A stretch of 60,653 nt of DNA from CAZLNO01 sp964561005 (GTDB taxonomy: Bacteria; Pseudomonadota; Alphaproteobacteria; Kiloniellales; Rhodovibrionaceae): positions 1 to 60,653 of the forward strand of contig CAZLNO010000009.1 of NCBI GenBank assembly GCA_964561005.1, written 5' to 3'. This document shows positions 16,794 through 24,872 of this stretch, piece after piece. Each line of letters begins with the position of its first letter. Positions within the stretch are counted from its first letter, which is position 1. The notes beneath the pieces were generated by a model. That model made no database searches, had not been told where the DNA came from, and worked only from the letters and a program-made list of their open reading frames with translations. Made by a program: the position numbers and the translations under genes.

Positions 16794-18011
16794 ATGGCGA
16801 AGATCAAGGTCGCCAATCCCATCGTCGAACTCGACGGCGACGAAATGACCCGGATCATCTGGGACTGGATCAAGCAGCGGCTGATCCTGCCCTACCTCGA
16901 CGTCGACCTGAAGTACTACGACCTGTCGATCACCAACCGCGACGCCACGGACGATCAGGTCACGGTGGACGCCGCCAGGGCGATCAAGCAGCACGGCGTC
17001 GGCGTCAAGTGCGCCACGATCACGCCCGACGAGGCGCGGGTCGAGGAGTTCGGCCTGAAGAAGATGTGGCGCTCGCCCAACGGGACGATCCGCAACATCC
17101 TGGGCGGCACCGTGTTCCGCGAGCCGATCATCTGCCAGAACGTGCCGCGCATGGTGCCGAGCTGGACGCAGCCGATCGTCATCGGCCGCCACGCCCACGC
17201 CGACCAGTACAAGGCCCAGGACTTCCGCGTTCCCGGCCCCGGCAAGCTCAAGATGGTCTTCGAGCCCGCCGACGGCGGCGCGCCGGTGGAGTACGAGGTC
17301 AACGACTTCGAGGGCGCCGGCGTCGGCATGGGCATGTACAACACCGACGCCTCGATCACCGACTTCGCGCGCGCCTGCTTCAACTATGCGCTGCAGCGCA
17401 AGTGGCCGGTCTACCTCTCGACCAAGAACACCATCCTCAAGGCCTACGACGGCCGCTTCAAGGACATCTTCCAGGAGGTCTACGACGCCGAGTTCAAGGA
17501 GAAGTTCGAGGCCGTCGGCGCCCACTACGAGCACCGGCTGATCGACGACATGGTGGCCGCCGCGCTGAAGTGGTCGGGCGGCTACGTCTGGGCCTGCAAG
17601 AACTACGACGGCGACGTGCAGTCCGACACCGTGGCGCAGGGCTTCGGCTCGCTGGGCCTGATGACCTCGGTGCTGATGACCGCCGACGGCAAGACCGTGG
17701 AGGCCGAGGCGGCGCACGGCACGGTCACCCGCCACTACCGCATGCACCAGCAGGGCAAGGAGACCTCGACCAACCCGATCGCCTCGATCTTCGCCTGGAC
17801 GCGCGGCCTGAAGTTCCGTGGCGAGATGGACGGCACGCCGGCGGTCGTGGACTTCGCCAACAAGCTGGAGCAGGTCTGCGTCGGCACCGTGGAGCAGGGC
17901 CAGATGACGAAGGACCTTGCGCTGCTGATCGGCGAGAACCAGAAATGGCTGACCACCGCCGAGTTCTTCGACGCCATCGACGACAACCTGAAGAAGGCCC
18001 TGAACACGTGA
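16794..18011 (+). CDS. icd: NADP-dependent isocitrate dehydrogenase
   Basis: A 405-residue TCA-cycle enzyme that converts isocitrate to 2-oxoglutarate with NADPH formation. It is the homodimeric, eukaryote-like class common in alphaproteobacteria. The N-terminus KVANPIVELDGDEMTRIIW, the substrate motif SPNGTIRNILGGTVFREPI near 93-111, the metal-binding region near 245-280 (IDDMVAAALKWSGGYVWACKNYDGDVQSD) and EAAHGTVTRHYR near 305 are all intact. GGGAGGAG precedes the ATG at 16794. Its stop codon overlaps the GTG start of the cyclophilin gene, so the two are cotranscribed. Confidence 0.96.
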   Translation: MAKIKVANPIVELDGDEMTRIIWDWIKQRLILPYLDVDLKYYDLSITNRDATDDQVTVDAARAIKQHGVGVKCATITPDEARVEEFGLKKMWRSPNGTIRNILGGTVFREPIICQNVPRMVPSWTQPIVIGRHAHADQYKAQDFRVPGPGKLKMVFEPADGGAPVEYEVNDFEGAGVGMGMYNTDASITDFARACFNYALQRKWPVYLSTKNTILKAYDGRFKDIFQEVYDAEFKEKFEAVGAHYEHRLIDDMVAAALKWSGGYVWACKNYDGDVQSDTVAQGFGSLGLMTSVLMTADGKTVEAEAAHGTVTRHYRMHQQGKETSTNPIASIFAWTRGLKFRGEMDGTPAVVDFANKLEQVCVGTVEQGQMTKDLALLIGENQKWLTTAEFFDAIDDNLKKALNT

Positions 18012-18496
18012 GCGACCAAGACCTGGAAAACCGCCTCTATCTGGACCTGCCCGCCGGCCGGGTGACCGTCAAGCTGCGCCCCGACCTGGCGCCCAACCAC
18101 GTGGCGCGGATCAAGGAGCTGGTGCGCCAGGGCCACTACGACGGCACGCCCTTCCACCGGGTGATCGCCGGCTTCATGGCGCAGGGCGGCGACCCCACGG
18201 GCACCGGCACCGGAGGCTCCGGCCGGAAGCTGAAGGCCGAGTTCTCGCAGGCGCCCTTCGAGCGCGGCACTTGCGGCATGGCCCGCACCCAGGACCCGGA
18301 CAGCGCCGACAGCCAGTTCTTCATCTGCCTGGCCAAGGCGCCGCACCTGACCGGGCAGTACACCGTCTGGGGCGAGGTCGAGGACGGCATGGACGCGGTG
18401 GACGCCCTGAAGAAGGCGCCGCCCACGCGGCAGAGCGGCCTGGTCGACGACCCGGACAAGCTGATCAAGGTTCAGGTCGCCGCCGACGCGGCGTAA
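18008..18496 (+). CDS. Peptidyl-prolyl cis-trans isomerase, cyclophilin type
   Basis: A 162-residue cyclophilin that catalyses proline isomerisation during protein folding. It shows FHRVIAGFMAQGGDPTGTGTGG, the core catalytic Arg/Phe/Gln block, followed by GTCGMARTQDPDSADSQFFICL. No signal peptide is seen, so it is probably cytosolic. The start is the GTG at 18008-18010, sharing a GTGA overlap with the icd stop; this gives coupled translation and the expected protein length. No ATG fits as well. Confidence 0.9.
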   Translation: MSDQDLENRLYLDLPAGRVTVKLRPDLAPNHVARIKELVRQGHYDGTPFHRVIAGFMAQGGDPTGTGTGGSGRKLKAEFSQAPFERGTCGMARTQDPDSADSQFFICLAKAPHLTGQYTVWGEVEDGMDAVDALKKAPPTRQSGLVDDPDKLIKVQVAADAA

Positions 18497-18790
18497 CCGC
18501 GAAACCGCGCGTACCGCGCTCCCCTCCCCGCCCTCATCCTGAGCTTGCCGAAGGAGCGGCGAGAGGCGAGCGCGGCGAAAATCGATGACGGCCGATCTTC
18601 GGCGTGTCTTGCCGGCGCGCAGGGTTGTTCTTGAAATATTCGGTCTATTGTGCGATACTCACGACCGCTCTTGGACATTGTAAGGCAGGAGGCAGCCGGG
18701 GTCCGGCGTCGCACGCGCAGCGTGTGCAAACGTCTACATCCGTCAACATTCCGGCGCCGCAAGGTCGACACGCGCACCATGTGCACGCGT

Positions 18791-19025
18791 CAACATTCGT
18801 CTACATTCGTCTACATTCGTCAACGTTCGTCAACGTTCGTCAACGTTCGCGCGCCGCGTCCCCGGACGCGNNNNNNNNNNNNNNNNNNNNNNNNNNNNNN
18901 NNNNNNNNNNNNNNNNNNNNNNNNNNNNNNNNNNNNNNNNNNNNNNNNNNNNNNNNNNNNNNNNNNNNNNTTCGTCAACGTTCGTCAACGTTCGTCAACG
19001 TTCGCGCGCCGCGTCCCCGGACGCG
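18791..19025. repeat. 10-bp tandem repeat array interrupted by an assembly gap
   Basis: Units of the type CGTCTACATT and CGTCAACGTT repeat every 10 bp, followed by GCGCGCCGCGTCCCCGGACGCG. The 55 bases ending at 18870 are identical to the 55 bases starting at 18971, so the same sequence abuts both sides of the 100 Ns. Looser relatives of the unit occur out to about 18725 and 19060. Confidence 0.85.
18871..18970. other. Assembly gap (100 N)
   Basis: Exactly 100 N bases, the usual placeholder for a gap of unknown size, set inside a tandem repeat. The true length between the flanks cannot be known from this sequence. Confidence 0.98.
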
Positions 19026-19113
19026 AAACGCGTGCAAGCGTCCGCATGCGTCAACATCGCGCTTGCAAGGATCGCGGCATACCGAGGGTTTGCGGCGTTG
19101 ACAGCCGTCCCGC

Positions 19114-19944
19114 CTACCCCGCCGCCGTCTCCTTGACCACGTGGACCGTGCGCTGCGGGAAGGGGATGGTGATGCCCTTGGCCTCCAGGGCCTGCTTGAA
19201 AGCCTTGGTCAGGTCGAAGCGGACCGGCCAGAGGTCGTCGGCGTTGACCCAGACGCGCACGATCAGATCGACCGAGCTGGCCCCCAGTTCCCCCACGACG
19301 ATCTGCGGTTCGGGTTCCGAAAGGATGCGACTATCGCCCGTCAGCACCTCCCGGAGCGCCGCCGTCGCGGTGTCGATGTCGTCGTCGTAGCCGATGCCCA
19401 GGGTGAAGTCGGCCCGCCGCCTCGTGTGGTGGGAATAGTTCATGATCGCCTGTCCCCACACCGAGGCGTTGGGGATGATGATCTGGACATTGTCCGGGGT
19501 CGCCAGCTCGACGGTGAAGAGGTTGAGGTCCACGACGGTTCCCGACTGACCCGCCACGGAGACGTACTGGCCCACCCGGACCGGCCGGAAAATCAGCAGC
19601 ATCACCCCGGCGGCGATGTTCGACAGCGTGCCTTGCAGGGCCAAACCGACCGCCAGGCCCGCCGCGCCGAAGACGGCGATCAGGCTGGTGGTCTGCACCC
19701 CGAACTGGTTGAGCACCGCGATGATGACGAAGGCCAGGACGGCATACTTCGCCAGGCTGGCGAGGAATCCGCGCACCGTCTCGTCGAGATACTTCGACCG
19801 CGCCAGCACGCGCCGAAGTCCGCCTGAAATCCAGCCGGCGGCGATCCAGCCGAGGATCAGGATGACGAAGCCGCCGAGAACGTTCAGGCCATAAGTCGTG
19901 ACCAGGCTCACGACCTGCTGAGTCGCCGCTTCCGCCCGTTCCAT
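19114..19944 (-). CDS. mscS: Small-conductance mechanosensitive channel (MscS family)
   Basis: A 276-residue inner-membrane channel that opens on hypo-osmotic shock. Three N-terminal hydrophobic helices are visible (about residues 15-38, 62-82 and 85-115). The pore helix shows the Gly/Ala-rich pattern FGAAGLAVGLALQGTLSNIAAGVMLL near 92-117. The beta domain follows (FRPVRVGQYVSVAGQSGTV) and then the alpha/beta vestibule with PNASVWGQAIMNYS. Length matches E. coli MscS. It is downstream of the N-ATPase operon on the same strand but separated by a strong hairpin, so it is probably its own unit. Confidence 0.93.
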   Translation of the reverse strand: MERAEAATQQVVSLVTTYGLNVLGGFVILILGWIAAGWISGGLRRVLARSKYLDETVRGFLASLAKYAVLAFVIIAVLNQFGVQTTSLIAVFGAAGLAVGLALQGTLSNIAAGVMLLIFRPVRVGQYVSVAGQSGTVVDLNLFTVELATPDNVQIIIPNASVWGQAIMNYSHHTRRRADFTLGIGYDDDIDTATAALREVLTGDSRILSEPEPQIVVGELGASSVDLIVRVWVNADDLWPVRFDLTKAFKQALEAKGITIPFPQRTVHVVKETAAG

Positions 19945-19992
19945 TTTCGCCCCCGTAATCTTGTGGATTATCTTTATGCCAGACAGTGGTTT

Positions 19993-20010
19993 GGCAGGCT
20001 GAAGCCTGCC
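19993..20010 (-). terminator. Hairpin downstream of the N-ATPase operon
   Basis: GGCAGGC (19993-19999) and GCCTGCC (20004-20010) form a perfect 7-bp stem with a 4-nt loop, 56 bp beyond the atpG stop and 49 bp ahead of mscS. There is no strong T-run, but place and stability fit an operon terminator. Confidence 0.5.
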
Positions 20011-20065
20011 CTACCAAGCTACCAAACCCACCGCCTTGCAGACGCTTCAGCGTGCCGTTCCGCCG

Positions 20066-20953
20066 CTACCCGCCTTCCCCGGGCCCCAGCGCCTCGAAGC
20101 CGGCCACGAGGTCCAGCAGCTCGTCGGTGATGGCGCGCTGGCGCTGCTGGCGATAGACCGATTGCAACTCGCCGAGGTGCTCCTCGATGTTGCGCTCCGC
20201 CGCCTGCATCGAGGCGAGCCGGCTGGCATGCTCGCTGGCCAGGGACTCGGCGGCCGCGCGGAACACGCTGACGACCAGGTACTGGCGCAACAGGCCGGCG
20301 AACAGCGCCCGCGGATCGGCACGGAATCGCGGCAGGCTGCGCGTCGGCCAGGGCGCGTCGCGCATGCGCGCCAGCCAGGCCGACGACAGCGGCAGCATCT
20401 GGTGGATCGCGGGGACGGCCGGCGCCTGGCGTCCGCGCCGGTTGTGCACCAGCAGCACCCGCTCGACCCCGGAATCGCGCCAGGCCTCGACCTGCGCGAT
20501 CACGCTGAACGCCGTGTCCACCAGACCGTCGACCGAGCCGGGCAGCTCCAGCCATTCGGGGGTCGGGAAGCCCTCCGCCTCCAGCCGGTCCGCCGCGCGC
20601 GCCCCGACGGCGAAGCGCCGCGCCGCGCCCAGGCTGACGCCGTGCTCCGGCAGGCGTTCGCGGGCGAAGGCCACGATCTCGTCGTTGAAGCGGCCGCACA
20701 GGCCGTGGTCGGAGCCGAACACCACGACCCCGGCCCCGCCGCCGCCCCGCCCGCCGCCTTGCGGCTCGACGCCGCCGAAGCGCAGGACGGCGTGCAGGCC
20801 CGCCTCCACGGTCTCGGCGTAGTCGCTCAGGGCGTCGGCGGCGCGCTCGTACTGGCGGATGCTGACCGCGGCCAGCGACTTCATCGTGCGCACGATGCCG
20901 TGCAGGTCCTGGGTCGTCTCGACCTGCCGGCGCAGCGCCTCAAGCGTCTGCAT
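20066..20953 (-). CDS. atpG: N-type ATPase gamma subunit
   Basis: A 295-residue homologue of the F1 gamma subunit, the central rotor shaft. The N-terminal helix LRRQVETTQDLHGIVRTMKSLAAVSIRQYERA and the C-terminal helix NIEEHLGELQSVYRQQRQRAITDELLDLVAGFEAL match the coiled pair of gamma. VVFGSDHGLCGRFNDEIV is the conserved central block. It is the last gene of the operon and overlaps atpA by 14 bp. It diverges noticeably from housekeeping gamma, as expected for the N-ATPase set. Confidence 0.9.
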   Translation of the reverse strand: MQTLEALRRQVETTQDLHGIVRTMKSLAAVSIRQYERAADALSDYAETVEAGLHAVLRFGGVEPQGGGRGGGGAGVVVFGSDHGLCGRFNDEIVAFARERLPEHGVSLGAARRFAVGARAADRLEAEGFPTPEWLELPGSVDGLVDTAFSVIAQVEAWRDSGVERVLLVHNRRGRQAPAVPAIHQMLPLSSAWLARMRDAPWPTRSLPRFRADPRALFAGLLRQYLVVSVFRAAAESLASEHASRLASMQAAERNIEEHLGELQSVYRQQRQRAITDELLDLVAGFEALGPGEGG

Positions 20954-22499
20954 CGCCGCCCGCTCCCTCCGCCGCCTCGCCCCCCTCGACCGTCCGCAGG
21001 GCCTTGCGCACCGCGTCCAGAAGCGTTGCCCGGTCGTCGTCGGACAGCGAGTCGCCGGCGCTCAGCCGCCGGCGGATTTGCGGCAGGTCCTCGACCACGT
21101 GCTCGCGGATGGCGCGCTCGGCCTCGCGCACGCGCTCGACGTCCACGCCATCCAGCAGGCCCTCGGAGGCGGCCAGGAGCACGGCGATCTGCTCGGCCAC
21201 CGGGACCGTCGCGTACTGCGGCTGGCGCAGCACCGCGCGGACCCGCCGGCCGCGCTCCAGCTTGCGCCGCGTCTCCTCATCCAGCCGCGTGCCGAAGCGG
21301 GCGAAGGCCTCCAGTTCCTCGAACTGCGCGTAGGACAGCCGCAGCTTGCCGGCCACGGCGCGATAGGCCTTGAGCTGCGCCTTGCCGCCGACGCGCGAGA
21401 CCGACTTGCCGACGTCGATCGGCGGCAGATGCCCGCGCTGCTGCAGCTCAGGCGAAAGGTAGATCTGGCCATCGGTGATCGAGATCAGGTTGGTCGGGAT
21501 GTAGGCGGAGATGTTCTGCGCCTCGGTCTCGATCACCGGCAGCGCCGTCAGCGATCCGCCGCCCTGGTCGGCCACCAGGTGGGTGGCGCGCTCCAGCAGG
21601 CGGGAATGCAGGTAGAACACGTCGCCCGGATAGGCCTCGCGCCCCGGCGGCCGGCGCAGCAGCAGCGACAGCTCGCGATAGGCGCGGGCGTGGCGCGTCA
21701 GGTCGTCGTAGACGATGACCACGTCGCGGCCGCGCTCGGTGAAGTACTCGGCGATGGTGGTCGCCGCGTAAGGGGCCGCGAACTGCATCCCCGGCGGGTC
21801 CTCGCCGCCCGCGGCCACCACCACGCAGCGCTCGAAGGCGGCGCGGCGGCGCAGGTCGGCTATCACGCGTGCCACCGCGGTGCCCCGCTGGCCGATGGCG
21901 CAGTACACCGCGATGACGTCGGTGTCGCGCTGGTTGATGATGGCGTCGACGGCGATCGCCGTCTTGCCGGTCTGGCGGTCGCCCAGGATCAGTTCGCGCT
22001 GGCCGCGCCCCACGGGGATCAGCGCGTCGATGGCCTTGATGCCGGTCTGCAGCGGCGTGTCGACCGGCGCGCGGTCCAGGATGCGCGGCGCCTCGCGTTC
22101 GATGGGGCGGCGCTCCAGCGCGTTGATCGGGCCGGCCTCGTCCAGCGGCCGCCCGACCGCGTCGACAACCCGCCCCAGCAGGGCGTTGCCCACCGGCACG
22201 TCGATCACGCGGCCGGTGCGCCGCACCTCGTCGCCGGCGCCCAGCCCGCTGCTCTCGCCCAGCAGGATGACGCCCAGGCCGCGCGCGTCCAGCCCCGCCG
22301 TCATGCCCAGCAGGCCGTGGGGGAAGCGCAGGATCTCCTCGGCCTGCGCGCCGGCGAGGCCGCGTACCCGCGCGATGCCACTGGTCACGTGCGCCACCGT
22401 GCCGGTCTCCACCGCCCGCGGCGCGCGCGGCAGCGCCTCCAGCGCCGCGTCGGCGGCGGCGAGGCTGTCCTTCGTGGCCTGGTCGAGGAGTCCGGTCAT
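20940..22499 (-). CDS. atpA: N-type ATPase alpha subunit
   Basis: A 519-residue non-catalytic nucleotide-binding subunit. The Walker A motif GDRQTGKT is at residues 173-180. DVVIVYDDLTRHARAYREL and TETEAQNISAYIPTNLISITDGQIYL-like blocks (IETEAQNISAYIPTNLISITDGQIYL) follow. The ATG at 22497-22499 has GAGGAGA nearby and follows atpF by 14 bp; a longer in-frame reading overlaps atpF and is rejected. Its place after atpF, with no separate delta gene between them, is diagnostic of the N-ATPase operon. Confidence 0.93.
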   Translation of the reverse strand: MTGLLDQATKDSLAAADAALEALPRAPRAVETGTVAHVTSGIARVRGLAGAQAEEILRFPHGLLGMTAGLDARGLGVILLGESSGLGAGDEVRRTGRVIDVPVGNALLGRVVDAVGRPLDEAGPINALERRPIEREAPRILDRAPVDTPLQTGIKAIDALIPVGRGQRELILGDRQTGKTAIAVDAIINQRDTDVIAVYCAIGQRGTAVARVIADLRRRAAFERCVVVAAGGEDPPGMQFAAPYAATTIAEYFTERGRDVVIVYDDLTRHARAYRELSLLLRRPPGREAYPGDVFYLHSRLLERATHLVADQGGGSLTALPVIETEAQNISAYIPTNLISITDGQIYLSPELQQRGHLPPIDVGKSVSRVGGKAQLKAYRAVAGKLRLSYAQFEELEAFARFGTRLDEETRRKLERGRRVRAVLRQPQYATVPVAEQIAVLLAASEGLLDGVDVERVREAERAIREHVVEDLPQIRRRLSAGDSLSDDDRATLLDAVRKALRTVEGGEAAEGAGGDADA

Positions 22500-22513
22500 C
22501 GCCGCGCGTCTCC

Positions 22514-23299
22514 TCAGGCCGCCTTGGGCCGGCTCTTGGCCGCCATCTCGTCGAGGTTCTCGGCGAAGCGCCGCTCGAAGGTCTCCAGATAGCTGTCCAG
22601 GCTCCACAGCACGCTGTGCCCGGCCGCGCGCAGCTCGATGCCGCAGACCAGGGACCCGTCGGTGCTGAAATCCACCTCGAGATGCGCGCCAAAGGCCTCC
22701 CGCAGCGCCTCGCGGACGCGCTCGCGCGCCGGCTCGGGGAGGTCGAAGGCGGTGAACACCGCCAGCCCGCCGTCGTCCGCCCCCGCGCCTTCGGAAATGT
22801 CCTGACGTACCGCCGCGTCCAGGTCCGCGACCTGGCGGGCGAAGACCTCGGCAATCTGGACCTCCAGGTCGCGGTCGGCCAGATCCCGCAGCGCCCGGCG
22901 GGCCAGCGCCTCGAACTGCTCGGCCACTTGGCGGCGCAGCTCGCGAATGAGGTCGCGGCGCTCGCGTTCGAGCTGCTCGCGGCGCTGCCGACGCTCCTGC
23001 TCGACCTCCGTCTCCACCTGGGCGCGCAGCTCCTTGCGGTAGTCCTCGGCCTCCGCCCGGGCCTGGCGCAGAAGCTCCTCGCGCTTGCCTTCGAGTTCCC
23101 GCTGCTTGGCCTCGTAGGCCTTTTCCTTTTCCTCGGCGGCCCGGAGCTTGTCGTCGGCCTCGCCCAGGCGGTCGGCGATGTGCTGCTCGCGGCGCTGCAT
23201 GGCGCGGACGATCGGGCCGTACAGGAAGCGCTTCAGCAGCCAGACCAGAACGAGGAAGTTGACGATCTGGGCCGCGACGGTCACCCAGTCGATCTGCAT
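22514..23299 (-). CDS. atpF: N-type ATPase b subunit, extended (AtpF)
   Basis: A 261-residue peripheral-stalk subunit, about 100 residues longer than ordinary b subunits. A single membrane helix lies at residues 7-27 (VAAQIVNFLVLVWLLKRFLYGP), followed by a long charged coiled coil to about 155, rich in Glu, Arg and Gln. The C-terminal part (about 170-250: FDLPEPARERVREALREAFG; GIELRAAGHSVLWSLDSYL) resembles the C-terminal domain of delta. N-ATPase operons lack a delta gene, so this extension probably replaces it. Confidence 0.9.
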   Translation of the reverse strand: MQIDWVTVAAQIVNFLVLVWLLKRFLYGPIVRAMQRREQHIADRLGEADDKLRAAEEKEKAYEAKQRELEGKREELLRQARAEAEDYRKELRAQVETEVEQERRQRREQLERERRDLIRELRRQVAEQFEALARRALRDLADRDLEVQIAEVFARQVADLDAAVRQDISEGAGADDGGLAVFTAFDLPEPARERVREALREAFGAHLEVDFSTDGSLVCGIELRAAGHSVLWSLDSYLETFERRFAENLDEMAAKSRPKAA

Positions 23300-23304
23300 G
23301 GCGC

Positions 23305-23583
23305 TCAGCCTCCGGCGGCCGTCGTGACCTGGTCCCAGAAGGGATTGGCGAAGATCAGGATCATCGACACCACGAAGCAGTAGATCGCGGTGGACTCGAT
23401 CATCGCCAGGCTGACGAACAGCGTGCGGGTGATGGTGTTGGCCTCGTCCGGCTGCTGGGCGATGGCGCTCAGCGCCTGCGCGGCCGCTCGCCCCTCGCCC
23501 AGCGCCGGCCCGATCGCGCCGATGCCGATGCAGATCGCCGCCCCGAGGATCGAGGCCATGGCCACCAGTCCGATGTCGCTCAT
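23305..23583 (-). CDS. atpE: N-type ATPase c subunit with two carboxylates
   Basis: A 92-residue rotor-ring proteolipid with two membrane helices. Helix 1 contains GPALGEG with Glu29, and helix 2 contains the ion-binding run MIESTAIY with Glu62, Ser63, Thr64 and Tyr67. These line up with Gln32, Glu65, Ser66, Thr67 and Tyr70 of the Na+-type ring of Ilyobacter, except that Gln is Glu here. The EST motif argues for Na+ capacity, but an N-type ring of Burkholderia pseudomallei was reported to be proton-specific, so the ion is undecided. The loop AQQPDEAN is conserved. Confidence 0.93.
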   Translation of the reverse strand: MSDIGLVAMASILGAAICIGIGAIGPALGEGRAAAQALSAIAQQPDEANTITRTLFVSLAMIESTAIYCFVVSMILIFANPFWDQVTTAAGG

Positions 23584-23599
23584 CAGGATCTCCTTCCTT

Positions 23600-24325
23600 C
23601 TAGGATGACGGCTCGGATGCCGTCCCGCCGGACCCGCCCGTCGAGCGCCCCCCCTGCCCCGGATGCTCGCGGGTGGCCGAGGCGATGTAGACCATGGCCA
23701 GGATGGCGAAGATGTACGCCTGGATCAGGCCGGTCAGCAGCCCCAGCAGCCGCATCAGGATGGGGAACAGGAAGGGCGCGATGGACAGCAGGATGCCCAC
23801 GATCACCGTGCCGCTCATGATGTTGCCGTACAGGCGCACGGCCAGCGCGACGATGCGCGAGATCTCGCCGATCACGTTGAACGGCAGCATGAAGGGCGTC
23901 GGCTGAACGTACTTGCGCAGGTAGGCCAGCACGCCGCGCTCGGCGACGGCATAGACCGGCACCGCGACCAGCACGCACAAGGCCAGCGCCGTCGTGGTGG
24001 ACAGCGAGCCCGTCGGCGGCTGCCAGCCGGGCACGATGGTCAGCACGTTGGACACCGCGATGAACAGGAACAGCGTGCCGATGAAGGGCAGATAGGCTCC
24101 CGGCTCCTGCCGGCTGACGTCGCGGATCTGCTGGCGGATGCCGTCGACCAGCACCTCCAGGAGGTTCTGCCAGCGCGAGATGCGCGTCGTCGTGCTGAGC
24201 TGCCGGGTCACCAGCCAGCTCCCCAGCACCAGCATCGCCATCACCAGCCAGGTGAAGACGATCGTGGCGTTCAGCTCCAGCGGTCCCCAGCGCAGCAGCT
24301 CGATCTGGTCGGGCGAGATTTCCAC
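23600..24325 (-). CDS. atpB: N-type ATPase a subunit
   Basis: A 241-residue membrane stator subunit that forms the ion half-channels against the c ring. The essential arginine is Arg164 in VALAVRLYGNIMSG. The C-terminal helix pair LLGLLTGLIQAYIFAILAMVYIASA is conserved, and an odd Gly/Ser-rich tail follows (HPGQGGRSTGGSGGTASEPSS). The start is a GTG at 24323-24325 with GGAAGG about 8 nt upstream. About 230 bp of repeat-rich DNA separates it from atpR, which is unusual inside an atp operon. Confidence 0.92.
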   Translation of the reverse strand: MEISPDQIELLRWGPLELNATIVFTWLVMAMLVLGSWLVTRQLSTTTRISRWQNLLEVLVDGIRQQIRDVSRQEPGAYLPFIGTLFLFIAVSNVLTIVPGWQPPTGSLSTTTALALCVLVAVPVYAVAERGVLAYLRKYVQPTPFMLPFNVIGEISRIVALAVRLYGNIMSGTVIVGILLSIAPFLFPILMRLLGLLTGLIQAYIFAILAMVYIASATREHPGQGGRSTGGSGGTASEPSS

Positions 24326-24360
24326 AAGTACGGCCTTCCGCTTGCTTACCCTTCGACTGG

Positions 24361-24387
24361 CTCACCCTTCGACAAGCTCAGGGTGAG
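24361..24387. repeat. Dispersed palindromic repeat, copy B
   Basis: A close variant of the repeat at 6453: CTCACCCTTCGACAAGCTCA followed by GGGTGAG, with 7-8 bp arms. It lies between atpR and atpB. In the transcript it would form a hairpin ahead of the atpB ribosome-binding site. Confidence 0.65.
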
Positions 24388-24449
24388 GGGGGCATGGGTT
24401 CCCGGTAGCCCCATGCCTGGCACCCCGCCGACTGCGTGGCCGACAGGCT

Positions 24450-24497
24450 CATGCTTCGACAGGCTCATGCTTCGACAGGCTCATGCTTCGACAGGCT
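24450..24497. repeat. Three perfect 16-bp tandem repeats between atpR and atpB
   Basis: The unit CATGCTTCGACAGGCT occurs three times without change at 24450-24465, 24466-24481 and 24482-24497, then breaks into CAGCATGAG, which can pair back to the unit. The unit contains the CTTCGACAGGCT core of the dispersed palindrome, so the array seems to have grown from one of its copies by slippage. Confidence 0.85.
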
Positions 24498-24552
24498 CAG
24501 CATGAGGGAGAGTGCGAGGAAGAGGGCCCCCCTCACCCTGAGCCAGTCGAAG

Positions 24553-24581
24553 CCTCACCCTGAGCCTGTCGAAGGGTGAGG
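24553..24581. repeat. Dispersed palindromic repeat, copy C, inside the end of atpR
   Basis: Identical over 29 bp to the copy at 6453-6481. On the minus strand it supplies the last codons of atpR, encoding HPSTGSG and the TGA stop. Confidence 0.85.
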
Positions 24582-24848
24582 CCGTCCCAGCCAGCGCACC
24601 GCCACCGTGCGCGCCAACAGGAAGCCGGCCAGCGCGCCCAGCAGCGCCGCCGGTCCGGCCTGCAGCGCCAGATACAGCGCCGGCAACAGCAGCGCCAGGC
24701 GCGCCAGGGCGCCGAGCAGCAGCGCACGCACCGGCCGCGCGGCCCCCGGCAGGCGGCGCGCCGACCGCCACAGCGCGGCGAAGTAGACGGCGCCCGCCGC
24801 CAGGCCGACGGCCAGGCCCAGCCCCAAGAACATCGGATCGAGGTTCAT
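24555..24848 (-). CDS. atpR: N-type ATPase AtpR subunit
   Basis: A 97-residue protein with three hydrophobic stretches (about 5-25, 42-62 and 66-85), matching the small N-ATPase-specific AtpR. It has been proposed to assemble with the c ring. GLAVGLAAGAVYFAALW and LLGALARLALLLPALYLAL are typical. Its last seven residues, HPSTGSG, are encoded by an intergenic palindromic repeat and therefore are probably not ancestral. Translation is likely coupled with atpQ upstream. Confidence 0.85.
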   Translation of the reverse strand: MNLDPMFLGLGLAVGLAAGAVYFAALWRSARRLPGAARPVRALLLGALARLALLLPALYLALQAGPAALLGALAGFLLARTVAVRWLGRPHPSTGSG

Positions 24849-24872
24849 CGCTCCGACCTCGCCCTTCTCAAT

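Larger units (their letters stand above)
18497..19113. other. Gene-free 617-bp stretch with repeats and an N gap
   Basis: No credible gene is seen. The left part holds a degenerate copy of the palindromic repeat (around 18531-18560). The middle holds short tandem repeats described separately. Bases 18871-18970 are N. Open frames crossing the N run are artefacts. The right part ends at the convergent mscS stop codon. Confidence 0.7.

Noticed and set aside
15381..17747. 788-codon minus-strand open frame across the unknown gene, LOG and icd
   Set aside because: It is antisense to three genes with clear homology and shows the typical Val/Arg/His-rich shadow composition.
18791..18850. Possible CRISPR or telomere-like array
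   Set aside because: The units are 10 bp with no spacers. Nothing links them to chromosome ends beyond repetition.
18604..19390. Open frames running through the N gap
   Set aside because: They depend on unknown bases and on repeated VNVRQRSSTF-type translations of the tandem repeat, and so are artefacts.
24450..24497. Possible CRISPR array
   Set aside because: The three 16-bp units are contiguous with no spacers, and no cas genes are present.
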